Positions 47,374 to 57,433 of a stretch of 64,000 nt of DNA are shown here, one piece after another; position 1 is the first letter of the stretch; the number at the start of each line of letters is the position of its first letter. The notes below the pieces were generated by a model. The model was not told where the DNA came from and did not search any database. It saw only the letters and a program-made list of their open reading frames with translations. The position numbers and the translations under genes were made by a program. Origin of the DNA: Treponema sp. (lineage in GTDB: Bacteria > Spirochaetota > Spirochaetia > Treponematales > Treponemataceae); assembly GCA_016293495.1 (NCBI GenBank), contig JAEDED010000009.1, positions 1 to 64,000 of the forward strand. The letters are read 5' to 3'.

Positions 47374-49425
47374 CTAGTAAGTGAACTTAAATAACGGATT
47401 TGAAAGTTCTTCTTTGTTTGCAAATGGTCCTGCGATTGGAGCAGAATCACGTTTAGCATCATAGAAGTCTGTATCAAATGTAATTGGTGTTCCGTCTGGA
47501 TTTTCGTATTTTTCTTCTGGTTCAAATGCAGGCATAATGTCGTCTGTGTGAATCAGACTGCATTTTGCTTCTGGCATAAAGTCGTAGAGATTTGTTTCAA
47601 TTGTAACTTTACCGTCAACATTTTTAACACCGATAGTAACTTTATTCTTCTTATCAACATATGCGTCTGTTTCTTTCTTCATCGGCTTTGCATCGTTGAA
47701 GTAAACATTTCCCTTTGCCCAAACTGGAAGCTTTGAGTAGTAACGGTCAGTTGTTACAGAACCCATTCCGCAGTAACCTTCAAACTGTGCGTCCCATTCT
47801 TCAAATGTCGGATAATCATCATACTGAATTGTACCAGTGATAATGTTTCCGTCATCCCAGTCCAATTTTTTCTGTTTAACCATTTTCTTCATTTCTTTCA
47901 TTGTTTTTTTCATAAATGGACGCATTGGCTGCTGAATGAAAATGTTGTTGAAGAACGAACAGTCTCCGTGAAGGAATGACATAAAGCCTGTGATATTAGT
48001 TCCGTGTGGAACGTGAATAGGTGTATAGCGTGGAGAAGGAAGATTAGGAGCGCCGTTGTTTGTTCCGAGAGAAACTGCTGTAAATCCTCCGGCTATAATG
48101 TTGTGAACACATGCAACGCCTTGAGTAGCAAGCTTTAATGCTCTGTCAGAAAGGAAGATGTTGTTGTCAACAAGAGTAGGTCCGTGAGAAACTTCAATGA
48201 ACAAGTCTTCGGCAGCACCAATGAGACTTTCTTTATTCATGTTCCAGCTTTCAGGAAGACAGTTGTTATAGAAAAGATTCTGTGTAACGCGAGTTCCCTG
48301 AGCCTGCCAGTCAAGCCAGATACCGCGGGTACAGTTATGAATGTGATTGTGTCTGAAAATAACATCGATTGCGGCATGCATTTTAATACCGCCGATTTCG
48401 GCACCAGCAAGATTCTGCTTGTTGTTGATGTGGTGAATGTGGTTGTTTTCGATTAATGAGAAAACGCCGCCAAGGTGACCGACAATTCCAGTCTGACCGC
48501 AGTTATGAATTTCACAGCCGCGAACTGTATGAGAACCGATAGTTTCTTTCGACCAGCCGTCATTCTGTGCGATACAAACACAGTCACGCTGTGTCTGAGT
48601 ACCGTCTTTATATTTTTTATGAAGCCACTTATTGTCGTTACCTTCCTGGTAATATTTACCAAGAGAAATACCCGAACATTTAGATTCAAAAATATGGCAG
48701 TCTTCGATTACCCAGCCTTTAGACCAGTGAGGTCCGATCATGCCGTCCTGGTAAGCAGTAGGCGGTGCCCACTGAGTTGCAGCTTTTGAAACAGTAAAGC
48801 CAGAAAGTGTAATATAACCTTTTCCCATTTCAGATGGAAGGAAACAGTTTCTGCGAACTGCAATTTCTACATCTTCTGCATTAGGATCTTTTCCCTGGAA
48901 GTTTGCATAAATTATAGTTTCATCTTTTGCTGTGTCCTGTTCTGTGTACCATGTATAAACTGAAAAATCCTGATCCCAGGATGCTTTGTAAACTTCTGGA
49001 TTTTTAACTTTTGCCAGTTCTGTTACTTCGTACATTGATTTGCCGTTGAGGTAAACATCGCCGGTATGTGCAATCATGTAAGCAATGAACCAGTCTCCGC
49101 TTACGAGTGTTGTGTATGGATTGTAGTCGCCGAAGATTTTATTCGAAATGCTTGCTTTGTAAACATTTCCTTCGACCTTCTCCCAGTTTTTAACCTGTTC
49201 AGCACCTGTGATGTGCGCTGCTTTGAGAGTCGCGCTTTTGTAAACAATCGGCTTTTCTGCAGTTCCTCCGTTTTTTGGATTAACATATTCGCGGTAAACA
49301 CCTGGTGCTACGATTACTTCATCTCCTGGCTGTGCAATATCTGCTGCCTGCTGGATTTTTTTAAATGGATTTTCTTTAGTTCCATTTCCGCCTTCTGAGG
49401 CATTAATGTCTACGTAATAATTCAA
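47374..49425 (-). CDS. Right-handed parallel beta-helix protein
   Basis: A 683-residue protein whose N-terminus (NGTKENPFKKIQQAADIAQP, GDEVIVAPGVYREYV) is the usual opening of pectate-lyase-like beta helices, with helix coils such as GCEIHNCGQTGIVGHLGGVF, NHIHHINNKQNLAGAEIGGI and NHIHNCTRGIWLDWQAQG. These proteins bind or cut polysaccharides. No signal peptide is seen, so it would act in the cytoplasm on imported glycans or be released in another way. Exact substrate unknown. Start is TTG with AAAGGAG at good distance. It sits alone, reading against the ribosomal block. Confidence 0.8.
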   Translation of the reverse strand: MNYYVDINASEGGNGTKENPFKKIQQAADIAQPGDEVIVAPGVYREYVNPKNGGTAEKPIVYKSATLKAAHITGAEQVKNWEKVEGNVYKASISNKIFGDYNPYTTLVSGDWFIAYMIAHTGDVYLNGKSMYEVTELAKVKNPEVYKASWDQDFSVYTWYTEQDTAKDETIIYANFQGKDPNAEDVEIAVRRNCFLPSEMGKGYITLSGFTVSKAATQWAPPTAYQDGMIGPHWSKGWVIEDCHIFESKCSGISLGKYYQEGNDNKWLHKKYKDGTQTQRDCVCIAQNDGWSKETIGSHTVRGCEIHNCGQTGIVGHLGGVFSLIENNHIHHINNKQNLAGAEIGGIKMHAAIDVIFRHNHIHNCTRGIWLDWQAQGTRVTQNLFYNNCLPESWNMNKESLIGAAEDLFIEVSHGPTLVDNNIFLSDRALKLATQGVACVHNIIAGGFTAVSLGTNNGAPNLPSPRYTPIHVPHGTNITGFMSFLHGDCSFFNNIFIQQPMRPFMKKTMKEMKKMVKQKKLDWDDGNIITGTIQYDDYPTFEEWDAQFEGYCGMGSVTTDRYYSKLPVWAKGNVYFNDAKPMKKETDAYVDKKNKVTIGVKNVDGKVTIETNLYDFMPEAKCSLIHTDDIMPAFEPEEKYENPDGTPITFDTDFYDAKRDSAPIAGPFANKEELSNPLFKFTY

Positions 49426-49761
49426 ATTGAATTCTCCTTTACATTTAATATAAGAATTGTATGTATTTTACATCAGGTTGCAGCGTTTTTGTAGAATAAG
49501 TAAGCGGGAATTTTCAAAAAAGACAAAAATTTAGATAAAAATGACATAAATTTGACAATATTCTGTTGGAAAATGGAAATTCCCTATAAATAGTTTTTAT
49601 ATATAGAAGAAATCTGTATTTCCCTGAATTTGCATGAATTTATGAAAATTCCCTTGAATTCATTTTCTAAATTCATTAAACTTATCAAACCTATCATTAG
49701 GTATTATTATGCAATTTTACCGGGGTGCTGACCGGGTAATATAATAAGGAGACATTTTAAG
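49426..49761. other. AT-rich intergenic region upstream of rpsL
   Basis: 336 bases without a gene. It holds a TTGACA at 49552-49557 with no matching -10 at usual distance, three TTCCCT motifs near AATT/GAATT words between 49570 and 49660, and ACCGGGGTGCTGACCGGGT before AAGGAG of rpsL. The promoter of rpsL-rpsG must be here, but I cannot fix it. Confidence 0.5.
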
Positions 49762-50136
49762 ATGCCTACAATTAATCAGTTGATTCGTCAGGGACGTAAG
49801 TCAGCTGCGAACAGGACCAAATCTCCCGCACTTGAGTCTTGTCCACAGAAACGTGGCGTATGTACACGTGTAATGACTGTTACTCCAAAAAAACCAAACT
49901 CAGCTTTACGTAAAGTAGCTCGTGTTCGTTTGTCAAATGGTATTGAAGTTACTGCATATATTCCAGGTATTGGACACAACTTGCAGGAACACTCAGTAGT
50001 TTTAATCCGTGGTGGTCGTGTTAAAGACCTTCCAGGTGTACGTTATCACATCATTCGTGGTACAAAAGATACTCTTGGCGTAGAAGGACGTAAACGTGGT
50101 CGTTCTAAATATGGTGCTAAGAGACCTAAGGCATAA
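49762..50136 (+). CDS. rpsL: 30S ribosomal protein S12
   Basis: A 124-residue S12 at the decoding centre. [20 protein letters not shown] carries the Lys whose change gives streptomycin resistance (wild-type here), and [19 protein letters not shown] carries the second such site, also wild-type. AAGGAG lies upstream. Confidence 0.98.
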   Translation: MPTINQLIRQGRKSAANRTKSPALESCPQKRGVCTRVMTVTPKKPNSALRKVARVRLSNGIEVTAYIPGIGHNLQEHSVVLIRGGRVKDLPGVRYHIIRGTKDTLGVEGRKRGRSKYGAKRPKA

Positions 50137-50151
50137 TAGAGGAGGATTAAG

Positions 50152-50622
50152 ATGGGAAGACACAAGAAATCAGTAAATCGTCCAGTTATGCCAGACGCTA
50201 AATATAATAGTCAGGTTGTTTCAAAATTCGTTGCTCGCATGATGCTCGACGGAAAAAAAGATACTTGTACAAAAATTATCTATGAAGCAATGGACAAACT
50301 CAAGGCTAAAACAGGAAACGAACCTTTGGAAGTATTCCTCAAGGCTCTCGACAATGTTAAGCCAGTTGTAGAAGTAAAATCACGCCGCGTTGGTGGTGCT
50401 ACATATCAGGTTCCAGTAGAAATCCGTGATGCTCGTCGCGAAGCTCTTGCTATGCGTTGGATCATCGAAGCTGCTCGTAAGAGAAGCGGACACGGAATGG
50501 CAGATACTCTTTCTGCTGAACTTTTGGATGCTTTCAACAATACTGGTACAGCATTCAAGAAGAAGGAAGATACACACAAAATGGCTGAAGCTAACAAAGC
50601 TTTCGCTCATTTCCGCTGGTAG
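50152..50622 (+). CDS. rpsG: 30S ribosomal protein S7
   Basis: A 156-residue S7, initiator of 30S head assembly. [40 protein letters not shown] and the [15 protein letters not shown] end are typical. GGAGG precedes the ATG, 15 bases after rpsL. Unlike most bacteria, fusA does not follow. Confidence 0.98.
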   Translation: MGRHKKSVNRPVMPDAKYNSQVVSKFVARMMLDGKKDTCTKIIYEAMDKLKAKTGNEPLEVFLKALDNVKPVVEVKSRRVGGATYQVPVEIRDARREALAMRWIIEAARKRSGHGMADTLSAELLDAFNNTGTAFKKKEDTHKMAEANKAFAHFRW

Positions 50623-50626
50623 TATT

Positions 50627-50700
50627 AAAAACGGCAGTAAGGTTTACCTGCTGCTGTTAAAACTTCTTAAAAAGGCGCCTTTAACAGGGCGCTTTTTTAT
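50627..50700 (+). terminator. Terminator after rpsG
   Basis: A first stem formed by the GCAG-AGGT and ACCT-CTGC words (about 50630-50657), then GCGCC/GGCGC (50675-50679 with 50688-50692) followed by six Ts. Confidence 0.8.
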
Positions 50701-50705
50701 TTTAA

Positions 50706-51261
50706 AAAAAATGCTTTTTAGGTATTGAAACTTATTTCAAAAAGTTGTATAAATTGAGAACCAGTCTATATATTATAGGCAATTCATGGGTTCTTTGAGA
50801 GTCAGGCGGATTTAATCCGGTAAAATCGTAAAGTTTGCTATCGTAAGGTGGGATTCAGATTTTTACGACCCTTGAATGGATGTTATCATCGTTGATGATA
50901 ACTATGACTACAAAGCATTAAGGGTTTCTGCTGCAGCTAGTAACTGCCAGGCTCCAGGATGCCAGACCAGTCATCAATGTGATTTTCTTGATGATGATAG
51001 GTGGTACCGGCCTTAACATTTCGAATAGATGAAATGTTTTGTGAGAATTATCTAAATTAAAACTGTCAGGAATGACGGAAGCATTTGAAAATAATGCAGA
51101 GTTGGATGGTTCCTTTCCGATTACTACTAATCTCTTCAATAAAAACGCGATTAATGTGTATGCGAATGGTTGTTCTTTTAGTTTAAAGATCGCTATTCTG
51201 GCTTAAAGTGCAACACAAAAAATATTATTTTGAATGCCGGTAGACAACAAATGATACCGGT
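50706..51261 (+). other. Structured non-coding region upstream of tuf
   Basis: About 560 bases with no supported protein gene. A promoter-like TTGTAT with TATATA 16 bases on lies near 50745-50772. Strong local folds follow: AGAACC/GGTTCT (50757-50762 with 50789-50794), CGGAT/ATCCG, the perfect GTTATCATC/GATGATAAC hairpin (about 50881-50901) inside CCCTT/AAGGG, CATCAA/TTGATG, and AACATTTC/GAAATGTT. Close to tuf, CCGGTA/TACCGG borders the AAGGAG. I see no match to tmRNA, RNase P RNA, tRNA or common riboswitches. It may be a long regulatory leader of tuf or a separate RNA. Confidence 0.5.
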
Positions 51262-51274
51262 AAGGAGAAAAAAC

Positions 51275-52459
51275 ATGGCTAAGGAAGTGTTCGTAAGAAC
51301 AAAACCTCACATGAACGTTGGTACTATCGGTCACGTAGACCATGGTAAGACAACTTTGTCAGCTGCTATCACAACATACTGTGGTAACAAATACGGTGAC
51401 AAAGTACTCAAGTATGACGAAATCGATAACGCTCCAGAAGAAAAGGAACGTGGTATCACAATCAACACTCGTCACTTGGAATATCAGTCAGACAAGAGAC
51501 ACTACGCACACATTGACTGTCCAGGACATGCTGACTACGTTAAGAACATGATTACTGGTGCTGCACAGATGGATGGTGCTATTCTTGTAGTTGCTGGTAC
51601 TGACGGTGTAATGCCTCAGACAAAAGAACACCTTTTGCTTGCTCGCCAGGTAGGTGTACCAAAGATTATCGTATTCTTGAACAAAGCTGATCTTGCAGAC
51701 CCTGATATGCTTGAACTCTGTGAAGAAGATGTTAAAGATACTCTTGTATCTTACGGATTCTCTGCAGATACACCTATCATCAAAGGTTCTGCATTCAAAG
51801 CATTAAACGAAGCAACAGATCCTGCTAATACAGCTTGTATCGAAGAATTGCTCACAGCTATGGATACATGGTTCGACGATCCAGTTCGTGATGAATCAAA
51901 ACCATTCTTGATGCCAATCGAAGACATCTTCACAATTTCTGGTCGTGGTACTGTAGTAACAGGACGTATCGAACGTGGTGTTGTAAACATGTCACAGGAA
52001 GTTGAAATCGTAGGTATCCGTCCTACAGTTAAATCAACAGTAACAGGTATCGAAATGTTCCAGAAGACACTTGAGCAGGGTCAGGCTGGTGATAACGTAG
52101 GTATCCTCCTCCGTGGTATTGAAAAGAAAGATGTTATCCGTGGACAGGTTCTTTCTGCTCCTGGAACAATTCACCCACACACAAAATTCGAAGCTCAGAT
52201 TTACGTTCTTTCAAAAGAAGAAGGTGGACGTCACTCACCATTCTTCTCTGGATATCGTCCACAGTTCTACTTCCGTACAACAGATATTACTGGTACAGTA
52301 AATCTCGAAGCTGGAACAGACATGGTAAAACCAGGTGATAACGTAAAAATCATCGGTGAACTTATTCACCCAATCGCTATGGACGAAGGTCTTAAACTCG
52401 CTATCCGTGAAGGCGGTCGTACAATCGCTTCTGGACAGGTCACAAAAATCATAGAATAG
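51275..52459 (+). CDS. tuf: Elongation factor Tu
   Basis: Delivers aminoacyl-tRNA to the ribosome; 394 residues. GTPase motifs [21 protein letters not shown] and NKADL are present, with [12 protein letters not shown] in switch I and two beta-barrel domains ending in [15 protein letters not shown] frame from 51230 is longer, but AAGGAG at 51262-51267 sets the ATG at 51275. Preceded by a long structured region; fusA absent. Confidence 0.98.
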   Translation: MAKEVFVRTKPHMNVGTIGHVDHGKTTLSAAITTYCGNKYGDKVLKYDEIDNAPEEKERGITINTRHLEYQSDKRHYAHIDCPGHADYVKNMITGAAQMDGAILVVAGTDGVMPQTKEHLLLARQVGVPKIIVFLNKADLADPDMLELCEEDVKDTLVSYGFSADTPIIKGSAFKALNEATDPANTACIEELLTAMDTWFDDPVRDESKPFLMPIEDIFTISGRGTVVTGRIERGVVNMSQEVEIVGIRPTVKSTVTGIEMFQKTLEQGQAGDNVGILLRGIEKKDVIRGQVLSAPGTIHPHTKFEAQIYVLSKEEGGRHSPFFSGYRPQFYFRTTDITGTVNLEAGTDMVKPGDNVKIIGELIHPIAMDEGLKLAIREGGRTIASGQVTKIIE

Positions 52460-52469
52460 TTAATTATTC

Positions 52470-52505
52470 TTGAAACAGGCTTGCAGCAATGCAAACCTGT
52501 TTCAA
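52470..52505 (+). terminator. Attenuator hairpin between tuf and rpsJ
   Basis: TTGAAACAGG (52470-52479) pairs with CCTGTTTCAA (52496-52505); inner TTGCA/TGCAA. No T-tract follows, so partial termination or message processing. Confidence 0.65.
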
Positions 52506-52521
52506 AATTAGGAGTACATAA

Positions 52522-52830
52522 ATGGCTAACGGAAAGATTCGTGTCAGACTCAGAGCATTTGATGTAGAGTTGATCGATCAGAGTGCAAAAGCCATCGTGC
52601 AGACAGTTCAGAAAGCTGGAGCAAAGGTTTCAGGACCTATTCCACTTCCTACAAGAATTAACAAGGTAACTGTACTTCGTTCACCTCACGTAAACAAAAA
52701 GTCACGTGAACAGTTCGAAATGCGTACACACAAACGCCTTATTGACATTCTTGAACCTTCATCAGAAGTAATGGACTCATTGATGAAGCTCGAATTGCCA
52801 GCCGGTGTAGATGTAGAAATTAAACAGTAA
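52522..52830 (+). CDS. rpsJ: 30S ribosomal protein S10
   Basis: A 102-residue S10, first gene of the S10 operon and partner of NusB in antitermination. [40 protein letters not shown] and [16 protein letters not shown] are diagnostic. AGGAG precedes the ATG. Confidence 0.98.
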   Translation: MANGKIRVRLRAFDVELIDQSAKAIVQTVQKAGAKVSGPIPLPTRINKVTVLRSPHVNKKSREQFEMRTHKRLIDILEPSSEVMDSLMKLELPAGVDVEIKQ

Positions 52831-52953
52831 GTCTTAACGGATTGCTGTAATGGTACGGTCCCCTGGATCTGGGATGGCGGCCAAGAAATTAAATGGAAAG
52901 TATTCCAGGGCTAACACTGGAAAGTTACTTTTCAAGAATTAAGGAGAATCAGA
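52831..52953 (+). promoter_or_regulatory. Structured gap between rpsJ and rplC
   Basis: A 123-base spacer, long for this operon. A stem joins GAAAGTA and CCAG words near 52898-52913 to CTGG and TACTTTTC near 52919-52935. In E. coli the L4-controlled leader lies before rpsJ; here the fold lies after it. Role inferred only. Confidence 0.4.
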
Positions 52954-53574
52954 ATGAAAGGTCTGATCGCAAAGAAAGTGGGAATGACCCAGGTTTTCGA
53001 CGAAAGCGGCAATTTGACACCAGTCACCGTGATCCGCGTTGAACCAAATGTGGTTGTTGCTACAAAGACAAAAGAAAACTGCGGTTACGATGCTGTAGTA
53101 CTTGGTTTGGAAGATCTTAAAGCTTCTAAAGTAAGTAAAGCATATGCCGGACAGTTCAAAGACAATGTTACACCAAAAAGAACATTGAAAGAATTCCGTA
53201 ACTTCGAAGCTGAAGTAAAAGTTGGAGACCAGATTGGTGTTGAACTTTTTAACAGCGTTCGCTTCCTCGATGTTACAGCAACATCTAAAGGTAAGGGATT
53301 CCAGGGTGTAATGAAGAGATGGGGCTTCCATGGTGGACGTGCTACACATGGTTCTAAGTTCCATAGAGAAGCCGGTGGTACAGGATCTTGTACTACTCCT
53401 GGACACTGTTTCAAAAACGTAAAGATGCCTGGACGTATGGGATTTGATCGTATTACAGTACAGAATCTTCGTATTGTAAAAGTTGACCCAGAATTGAAGG
53501 TAATCTTGGTAAAAGGTGCCGTTCCAGGTAACAAAGACTGCACACTTATCGTGAAGTCCGCAGTAAAGAAATAA
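52954..53574 (+). CDS. rplC: 50S ribosomal protein L3
   Basis: A 206-residue L3, early assembly protein near the peptidyl transferase centre. GLIAKKVGMTQVFDESGNL at the start and the central loop GVMKRWGFHGGRATHGSKFH with PGRMGFDRITVQNLRIV are typical. AAGGAG upstream. Confidence 0.98.
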   Translation: MKGLIAKKVGMTQVFDESGNLTPVTVIRVEPNVVVATKTKENCGYDAVVLGLEDLKASKVSKAYAGQFKDNVTPKRTLKEFRNFEAEVKVGDQIGVELFNSVRFLDVTATSKGKGFQGVMKRWGFHGGRATHGSKFHREAGGTGSCTTPGHCFKNVKMPGRMGFDRITVQNLRIVKVDPELKVILVKGAVPGNKDCTLIVKSAVKK

Positions 53575-53590
53575 TCAGAGGAATTAGAAT

Positions 53591-54229
53591 ATGGAAAAGA
53601 AAGTATATTCAACTGATGGAAAAGAACTGCGTACTATTTCACTTGATGATAAAGTATTCGGTCTTCCAGTAAATGAAGACGTAATTTATTACGCAATTAA
53701 CAATGAATTAGCAAATATGCGTGTTGGTACTGCATGTACAAAAGGTCGTGCAGAAGTACACGGATCAAACGCTAAACCTTATAAACAGAAGGGAACAGGT
53801 AACGCTCGTCGTGGTGATAAGAAGTCACCTATTACAGTTGGCGGCGGTACAATTTTTGGACCTAAACCTAGAGATTTTAGCTATGCTATCCCTAAAAAGG
53901 CAAAACGCCTTGCAATGAAATCTATCCTCAGCCTTCAGGCTCAGAGTGACAGACTCACTGTAGTAGAAGATTTTACTGTTGAAAGCGGAAAGACTAAGGA
54001 CTTGGTTAAGATTCTTTCTAACTTTGCTAAAGATGAACGCACAGTAATCATCCTTAAAGATGATGATGCAAAAATCAAGCAGGCAGGAAGAAATATTCCT
54101 AATTTGTCATTCTTGTCTTATAACCGTCTTCGTGCTCATGATTTGTATTATGGACGCAAGGTTATTCTTCTCGAAGGTGCTGCAAAGAATCTTTCTGATT
54201 TTTATGCTGAAGAAAAGGAGGCTAAATAA
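53591..54229 (+). CDS. rplD: 50S ribosomal protein L4
   Basis: A 212-residue L4. The exit-tunnel loop with GTGNARRGDKKSPITVGGGT and FGPKPRDFSYAIPKKAKRLA is present, the site of macrolide resistance changes. Its stop overlaps the start of rplW. Confidence 0.97.
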   Translation: MEKKVYSTDGKELRTISLDDKVFGLPVNEDVIYYAINNELANMRVGTACTKGRAEVHGSNAKPYKQKGTGNARRGDKKSPITVGGGTIFGPKPRDFSYAIPKKAKRLAMKSILSLQAQSDRLTVVEDFTVESGKTKDLVKILSNFAKDERTVIILKDDDAKIKQAGRNIPNLSFLSYNRLRAHDLYYGRKVILLEGAAKNLSDFYAEEKEAK

Positions 54230-54513
54230 TGATGTATCAAGACATTCTTATTAAACCTGTTAGTTCAGAAAAAGCAAATAACCTTCGTGAACAGGACAAA
54301 TATGTTTTCGTTGTTCATCCAGATGCAACAAAAACACAGATTAAGGAAGCAGTACGTAAGCTTTTCAACGTAAAAGTTGTTTCTTGTACAACTATGAATG
54401 TAAGTGGAAAGGAAAAAAGACTTCGCGGTCGTCCTGGATTTACAGCTAGTTACAAAAAAGCCATTGTGCGTTTAGCCAAAGGCGAAACAATTAAAGTGTT
54501 CGAAGGCGTATAA
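54229..54513 (+). CDS. rplW: 50S ribosomal protein L23
   Basis: A 94-residue L23 at the tunnel exit, docking site for trigger factor and SRP. DILIKPVSSEKANNLREQDK and YVFVVHPDATKTQIKEAVRK. Two adjacent ATGs (54229 and 54232) both suit AAGGAGG at 54215-54221; the first overlaps the rplD stop. Confidence 0.96.
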   Translation: MMYQDILIKPVSSEKANNLREQDKYVFVVHPDATKTQIKEAVRKLFNVKVVSCTTMNVSGKEKRLRGRPGFTASYKKAIVRLAKGETIKVFEGV

Positions 54514-54540
54514 GCCTAACTAAAAATTAAGGGGAAGAAA

Positions 54541-55365
54541 ATGGCTCTTAAAATATTTAAGCCAATTACTGCAGGTACTCGAACACGTATTGACTTGGTA
54601 AGAGATGAACTGACAACTGACAGACCCGAAAAAACTTTGGTGTCAGGTAAAAAATCTCATGCCGGACGTGGTGCTGGTGGTCGTATTTCTGTACGTCATC
54701 AGGGTGGCGGACACAAACAGAGATACCGTGATATTGACTTCAAACGTAATAAACATGGTATTCCTGGAACTGTTAAGTCAATCGAATATGATCCAAACCG
54801 CAGTGCAAATATTGCTTTGATTTATTATGCTGATGGTGACAAGAGATATATCATTGCACCAAAAGGTCTTACAGTTGGACAGAAAATTATGGCTGGTGAA
54901 AATGCAGCTCCTACAACAGGAAACGCACTTCCACTTTCAGCTATTCCAGTAGGTTTCACTGTACATAATATTGAACTTACAATCGGTCGTGGTGGACAGC
55001 TTGCTCGTTCTGCAGGTGCTAGTGCACTTGTAGCTGCTAAAGAAGGCGATTATGTAACTATCCGTCTTCCATCAAGCGAACTTCGTCGTGTAAACGCTAA
55101 ATGTTATGCAACAATTGGTATTGTTGGTAACGAAGAACACATGAACGTTCAGCTCGGTAAAGCAGGACACAGACGCTGGATGGGTGTTAGACCTACTGTT
55201 CGTGGTATGGCTATGAACCCAGTTGATCATCCACTTGGTGGTGGTGAAGGCGCAGGTAAAGGACGTAACCCTGTTACTCCATGGGGACAGCCTTGTAAAG
55301 GCTATAAAACAAGAAACAAGAGAAAGACTTCAAGTCGTTTCATTGTTTCTCGTAGAAAGAAGTAG
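54541..55365 (+). CDS. rplB: 50S ribosomal protein L2
   Basis: A 274-residue L2, needed for subunit joining and peptide-bond formation. [20 protein letters not shown] near 60 and [20 protein letters not shown] with the conserved His near 225 are intact. GGGGA precedes the ATG. Confidence 0.98.
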   Translation: MALKIFKPITAGTRTRIDLVRDELTTDRPEKTLVSGKKSHAGRGAGGRISVRHQGGGHKQRYRDIDFKRNKHGIPGTVKSIEYDPNRSANIALIYYADGDKRYIIAPKGLTVGQKIMAGENAAPTTGNALPLSAIPVGFTVHNIELTIGRGGQLARSAGASALVAAKEGDYVTIRLPSSELRRVNAKCYATIGIVGNEEHMNVQLGKAGHRRWMGVRPTVRGMAMNPVDHPLGGGEGAGKGRNPVTPWGQPCKGYKTRNKRKTSSRFIVSRRKK

Positions 55366-55379
55366 TCTAGGAGATAACT

Positions 55380-55664
55380 GTGTCAAGATCTGTTAAAAAA
55401 GGACCTTTTGTAGAGAAAAGCCTTTACAAAAAGGTATTAGAAATGAATAAAGTTGAAGCAGCTGATAAGAAAATGGTTAAAACATATTCTCGCTGTTCTA
55501 CAATTATTCCTGAGATGGTAGGAAATACTATTTCTGTATACAATGGTAAGTCATGGGTACCTGTTTACGTAACAGAACAGCTCGTTGGTCATAAACTTGG
55601 CGAGTTTGCTCCTACACGTACATTCCGTGGTCATGGCGGTACTGATAAAAAAGCTGGTAAGTAG
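55380..55664 (+). CDS. rpsS: 30S ribosomal protein S19
   Basis: A 94-residue S19 of the 30S head. [38 protein letters not shown] and [15 protein letters not shown]. Start is GTG with AGGAGA upstream. Confidence 0.97.
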   Translation: MSRSVKKGPFVEKSLYKKVLEMNKVEAADKKMVKTYSRCSTIIPEMVGNTISVYNGKSWVPVYVTEQLVGHKLGEFAPTRTFRGHGGTDKKAGK

Positions 55665-55675
55665 GAGTGGATAAA

Positions 55676-56032
55676 ATGACAGTAAAAAAAGGTTATGTAG
55701 CCACTACTAAATTCTTGATTGCATCACCTACAAAGGTTCGCCCTGTAGCTCATGTAATTAATCAGAAGCCTTGTTCAGAAGCTATGGCAATTCTTGAAAA
55801 TATGCCACAGAAAGGTGCAAAGCTCATTCGCGGAACATTGAAATCTGCAATGGCTAATGCTCTTGTAGCTAATAGCAAGTTAGACGAAGATATGTTGTAT
55901 GTTAAGGAAATTCGTATTGACGAAGGTCCAAGACTTAAGAGAGTTTGGTTCCGTGCTCGCGGTAGAGCAGACCAGCTTTTGAAAAGAATGTGCCATATTA
56001 CAGTCGTAGTTGACGAAAAGGCGGGGGAATAA
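55676..56032 (+). CDS. rplV: 50S ribosomal protein L22
   Basis: A 118-residue L22 whose beta hairpin lines the exit tunnel ([20 protein letters not shown]). [20 protein letters not shown] near the N-terminus. The ATG at 55676 is preferred over the GTG at 55667 because TAGGAG overlaps the latter. Confidence 0.95.
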   Translation: MTVKKGYVATTKFLIASPTKVRPVAHVINQKPCSEAMAILENMPQKGAKLIRGTLKSAMANALVANSKLDEDMLYVKEIRIDEGPRLKRVWFRARGRADQLLKRMCHITVVVDEKAGE

Positions 56033-56035
56033 AAA

Positions 56036-56776
56036 GTGGGACAGAAAGTAAATCCTATCGGTTTGCGTCTTGGAATTAACAAGACATGGCAGTCTCGCTG
56101 GTATGCAGATCCTCGTGAATATGCAGACCTCGTTCTTGAAGACTTCAAGATCCGTAAGTTGGTATCTGATCTTCCAGAATGCAAAAATGCAGACATTGCA
56201 GAAATCGAAATTGTTCGTCACCCACAGCGTGTTACAATTGTAATTCATACAGCACGCCCAGGTGTTATTATTGGTGTTAAAGGTGCTACAATCGAAAAGA
56301 TTAGCACAGACATCCAGAAGCAGCTTACAAAGAAAGTTCAGATTAAGATTAAAGAAATTAAACGTGCTGATGTGAACGCTTCTTTGATTGCTCAGAATGT
56401 TGGTCGTCAGCTTCAGGGACGCGCTTCATTCCGTAAGGCTCTTAAACAGGCTTGCAGCAATGCAATGCGTGGTGGTGCTCAGGGAATTAAGATTCGTCTT
56501 TCTGGCCGTCTTGGTGGAGCTGAAATGTGTCGTTCTGAAGAACACAAAGAGGGACGTGTTCCTCTTCATACTCTCAGAGCAGACATTGATTATAGCTTGT
56601 ACGAAGCTCTTACTTCATACGGAAAAATCGGTGTTAAAGTTTGGGTTTACAATGGTATGAACTATGGTCACGAACAGAATGAAGATGCAGGACAGCTTGT
56701 AAGAAAGCCACGTAGAGAAAGATCTTCTCGTCCGGCTGCAGATAGAGCTGAAGCTTCTGCAAAGGAAAGGAGTTAA
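56036..56776 (+). CDS. rpsC: 30S ribosomal protein S3
   Basis: A 246-residue S3 at the mRNA entry. [22 protein letters not shown]-domain segment [16 protein letters not shown] and [20 protein letters not shown]. Tail rich in Arg/Ala/Glu. Start GTG with GGGGGA upstream. Confidence 0.97.
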   Translation: MGQKVNPIGLRLGINKTWQSRWYADPREYADLVLEDFKIRKLVSDLPECKNADIAEIEIVRHPQRVTIVIHTARPGVIIGVKGATIEKISTDIQKQLTKKVQIKIKEIKRADVNASLIAQNVGRQLQGRASFRKALKQACSNAMRGGAQGIKIRLSGRLGGAEMCRSEEHKEGRVPLHTLRADIDYSLYEALTSYGKIGVKVWVYNGMNYGHEQNEDAGQLVRKPRRERSSRPAADRAEASAKERS

Positions 56777-56779
56777 ACT

Positions 56780-57199
56780 ATGGCTCTTGCACCTAAAAGA
56801 GTAATGCACCGTAAGGTGCAGCGTGGTAGACAGCATGGTTTTGCCACACGTGATAATTATGTAGATTTTGGTGATATTGCTCTCGTAGCAATGGAACCAG
56901 TCTGGTTGAATGCACGTGTAATCGAAGCTGCCCGTGTTGCGATCAACCGTAAGCTTGAACGCAAAGGACATGTTTGGATTCGTGTATTCCCTGATAAGCC
57001 TATTTCTAAGAAACCTGCCGAAACTCGTATGGGTAAAGGTAAAGGTGCTCCAGAATTCTGGGCTGCAAACATCAAACCAGGAATGATTTTGTTCGAAATT
57101 GGTGGAGTTGATATTAAGATTGCTGAAGAAGCTCTTCGCTTAGCATCAAGCAAACTTCCAATCGTAACAAAAATAGCTTATAAGCCGACAAAAGACTAA
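56780..57199 (+). CDS. rplP: 50S ribosomal protein L16
   Basis: A 139-residue L16 near the A-site tRNA elbow. [20 protein letters not shown] and [20 protein letters not shown] with [24 protein letters not shown] lies in the end of rpsC. Confidence 0.97.
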   Translation: MALAPKRVMHRKVQRGRQHGFATRDNYVDFGDIALVAMEPVWLNARVIEAARVAINRKLERKGHVWIRVFPDKPISKKPAETRMGKGKGAPEFWAANIKPGMILFEIGGVDIKIAEEALRLASSKLPIVTKIAYKPTKD

Positions 57200-57210
57200 G
57201 GAGGAATAAG

Positions 57211-57423
57211 ATGGCTAAATCAAATAAAAAATCTGACAAAGAACTGTCTTATGCTGAACTTGTTGCTCGTCGCGATGAGCTTAAACAGAAGTATATGGAT
57301 TTGCGTTTCAAAATGGTAATCGCCCATGTAGATAACCCAATGGAAAAACGTCTTCTTCGTCGTGAAATCGCACGTTTGAATACGTTCATTCAGCAGAAAA
57401 AAGCTGCTGAAGCTAATAAGTAG
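57211..57423 (+). CDS. rpmC: 50S ribosomal protein L29
   Basis: A 70-residue two-helix L29: LSYAELVARRDELKQKYMDL and NPMEKRLLRREIARLNTFI. AGGAGG precedes the ATG. Confidence 0.95.
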   Translation: MAKSNKKSDKELSYAELVARRDELKQKYMDLRFKMVIAHVDNPMEKRLLRREIARLNTFIQQKKAAEANK

Positions 57424-57433
57424 GAGTTGACTC

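Noticed and set aside
50876..51016. 46-codon frame in the tuf upstream region, opening with Met-Asp-Val and containing an Asn-Tyr-Asp-Tyr stretch that recalls a tmRNA tag
   Set aside because: No ribosome site; the tag-like part is not followed by Ala-Leu-Ala-Ala and a stop, and no tRNA-like 3' domain with GTTCRA lies downstream. The codons overlap a perfect hairpin, which explains the sequence better.
50918..51139. 73-codon minus-strand frame before tuf
   Set aside because: Low-complexity composition, no ribosome site, no family resemblance; lies in a region full of stems.
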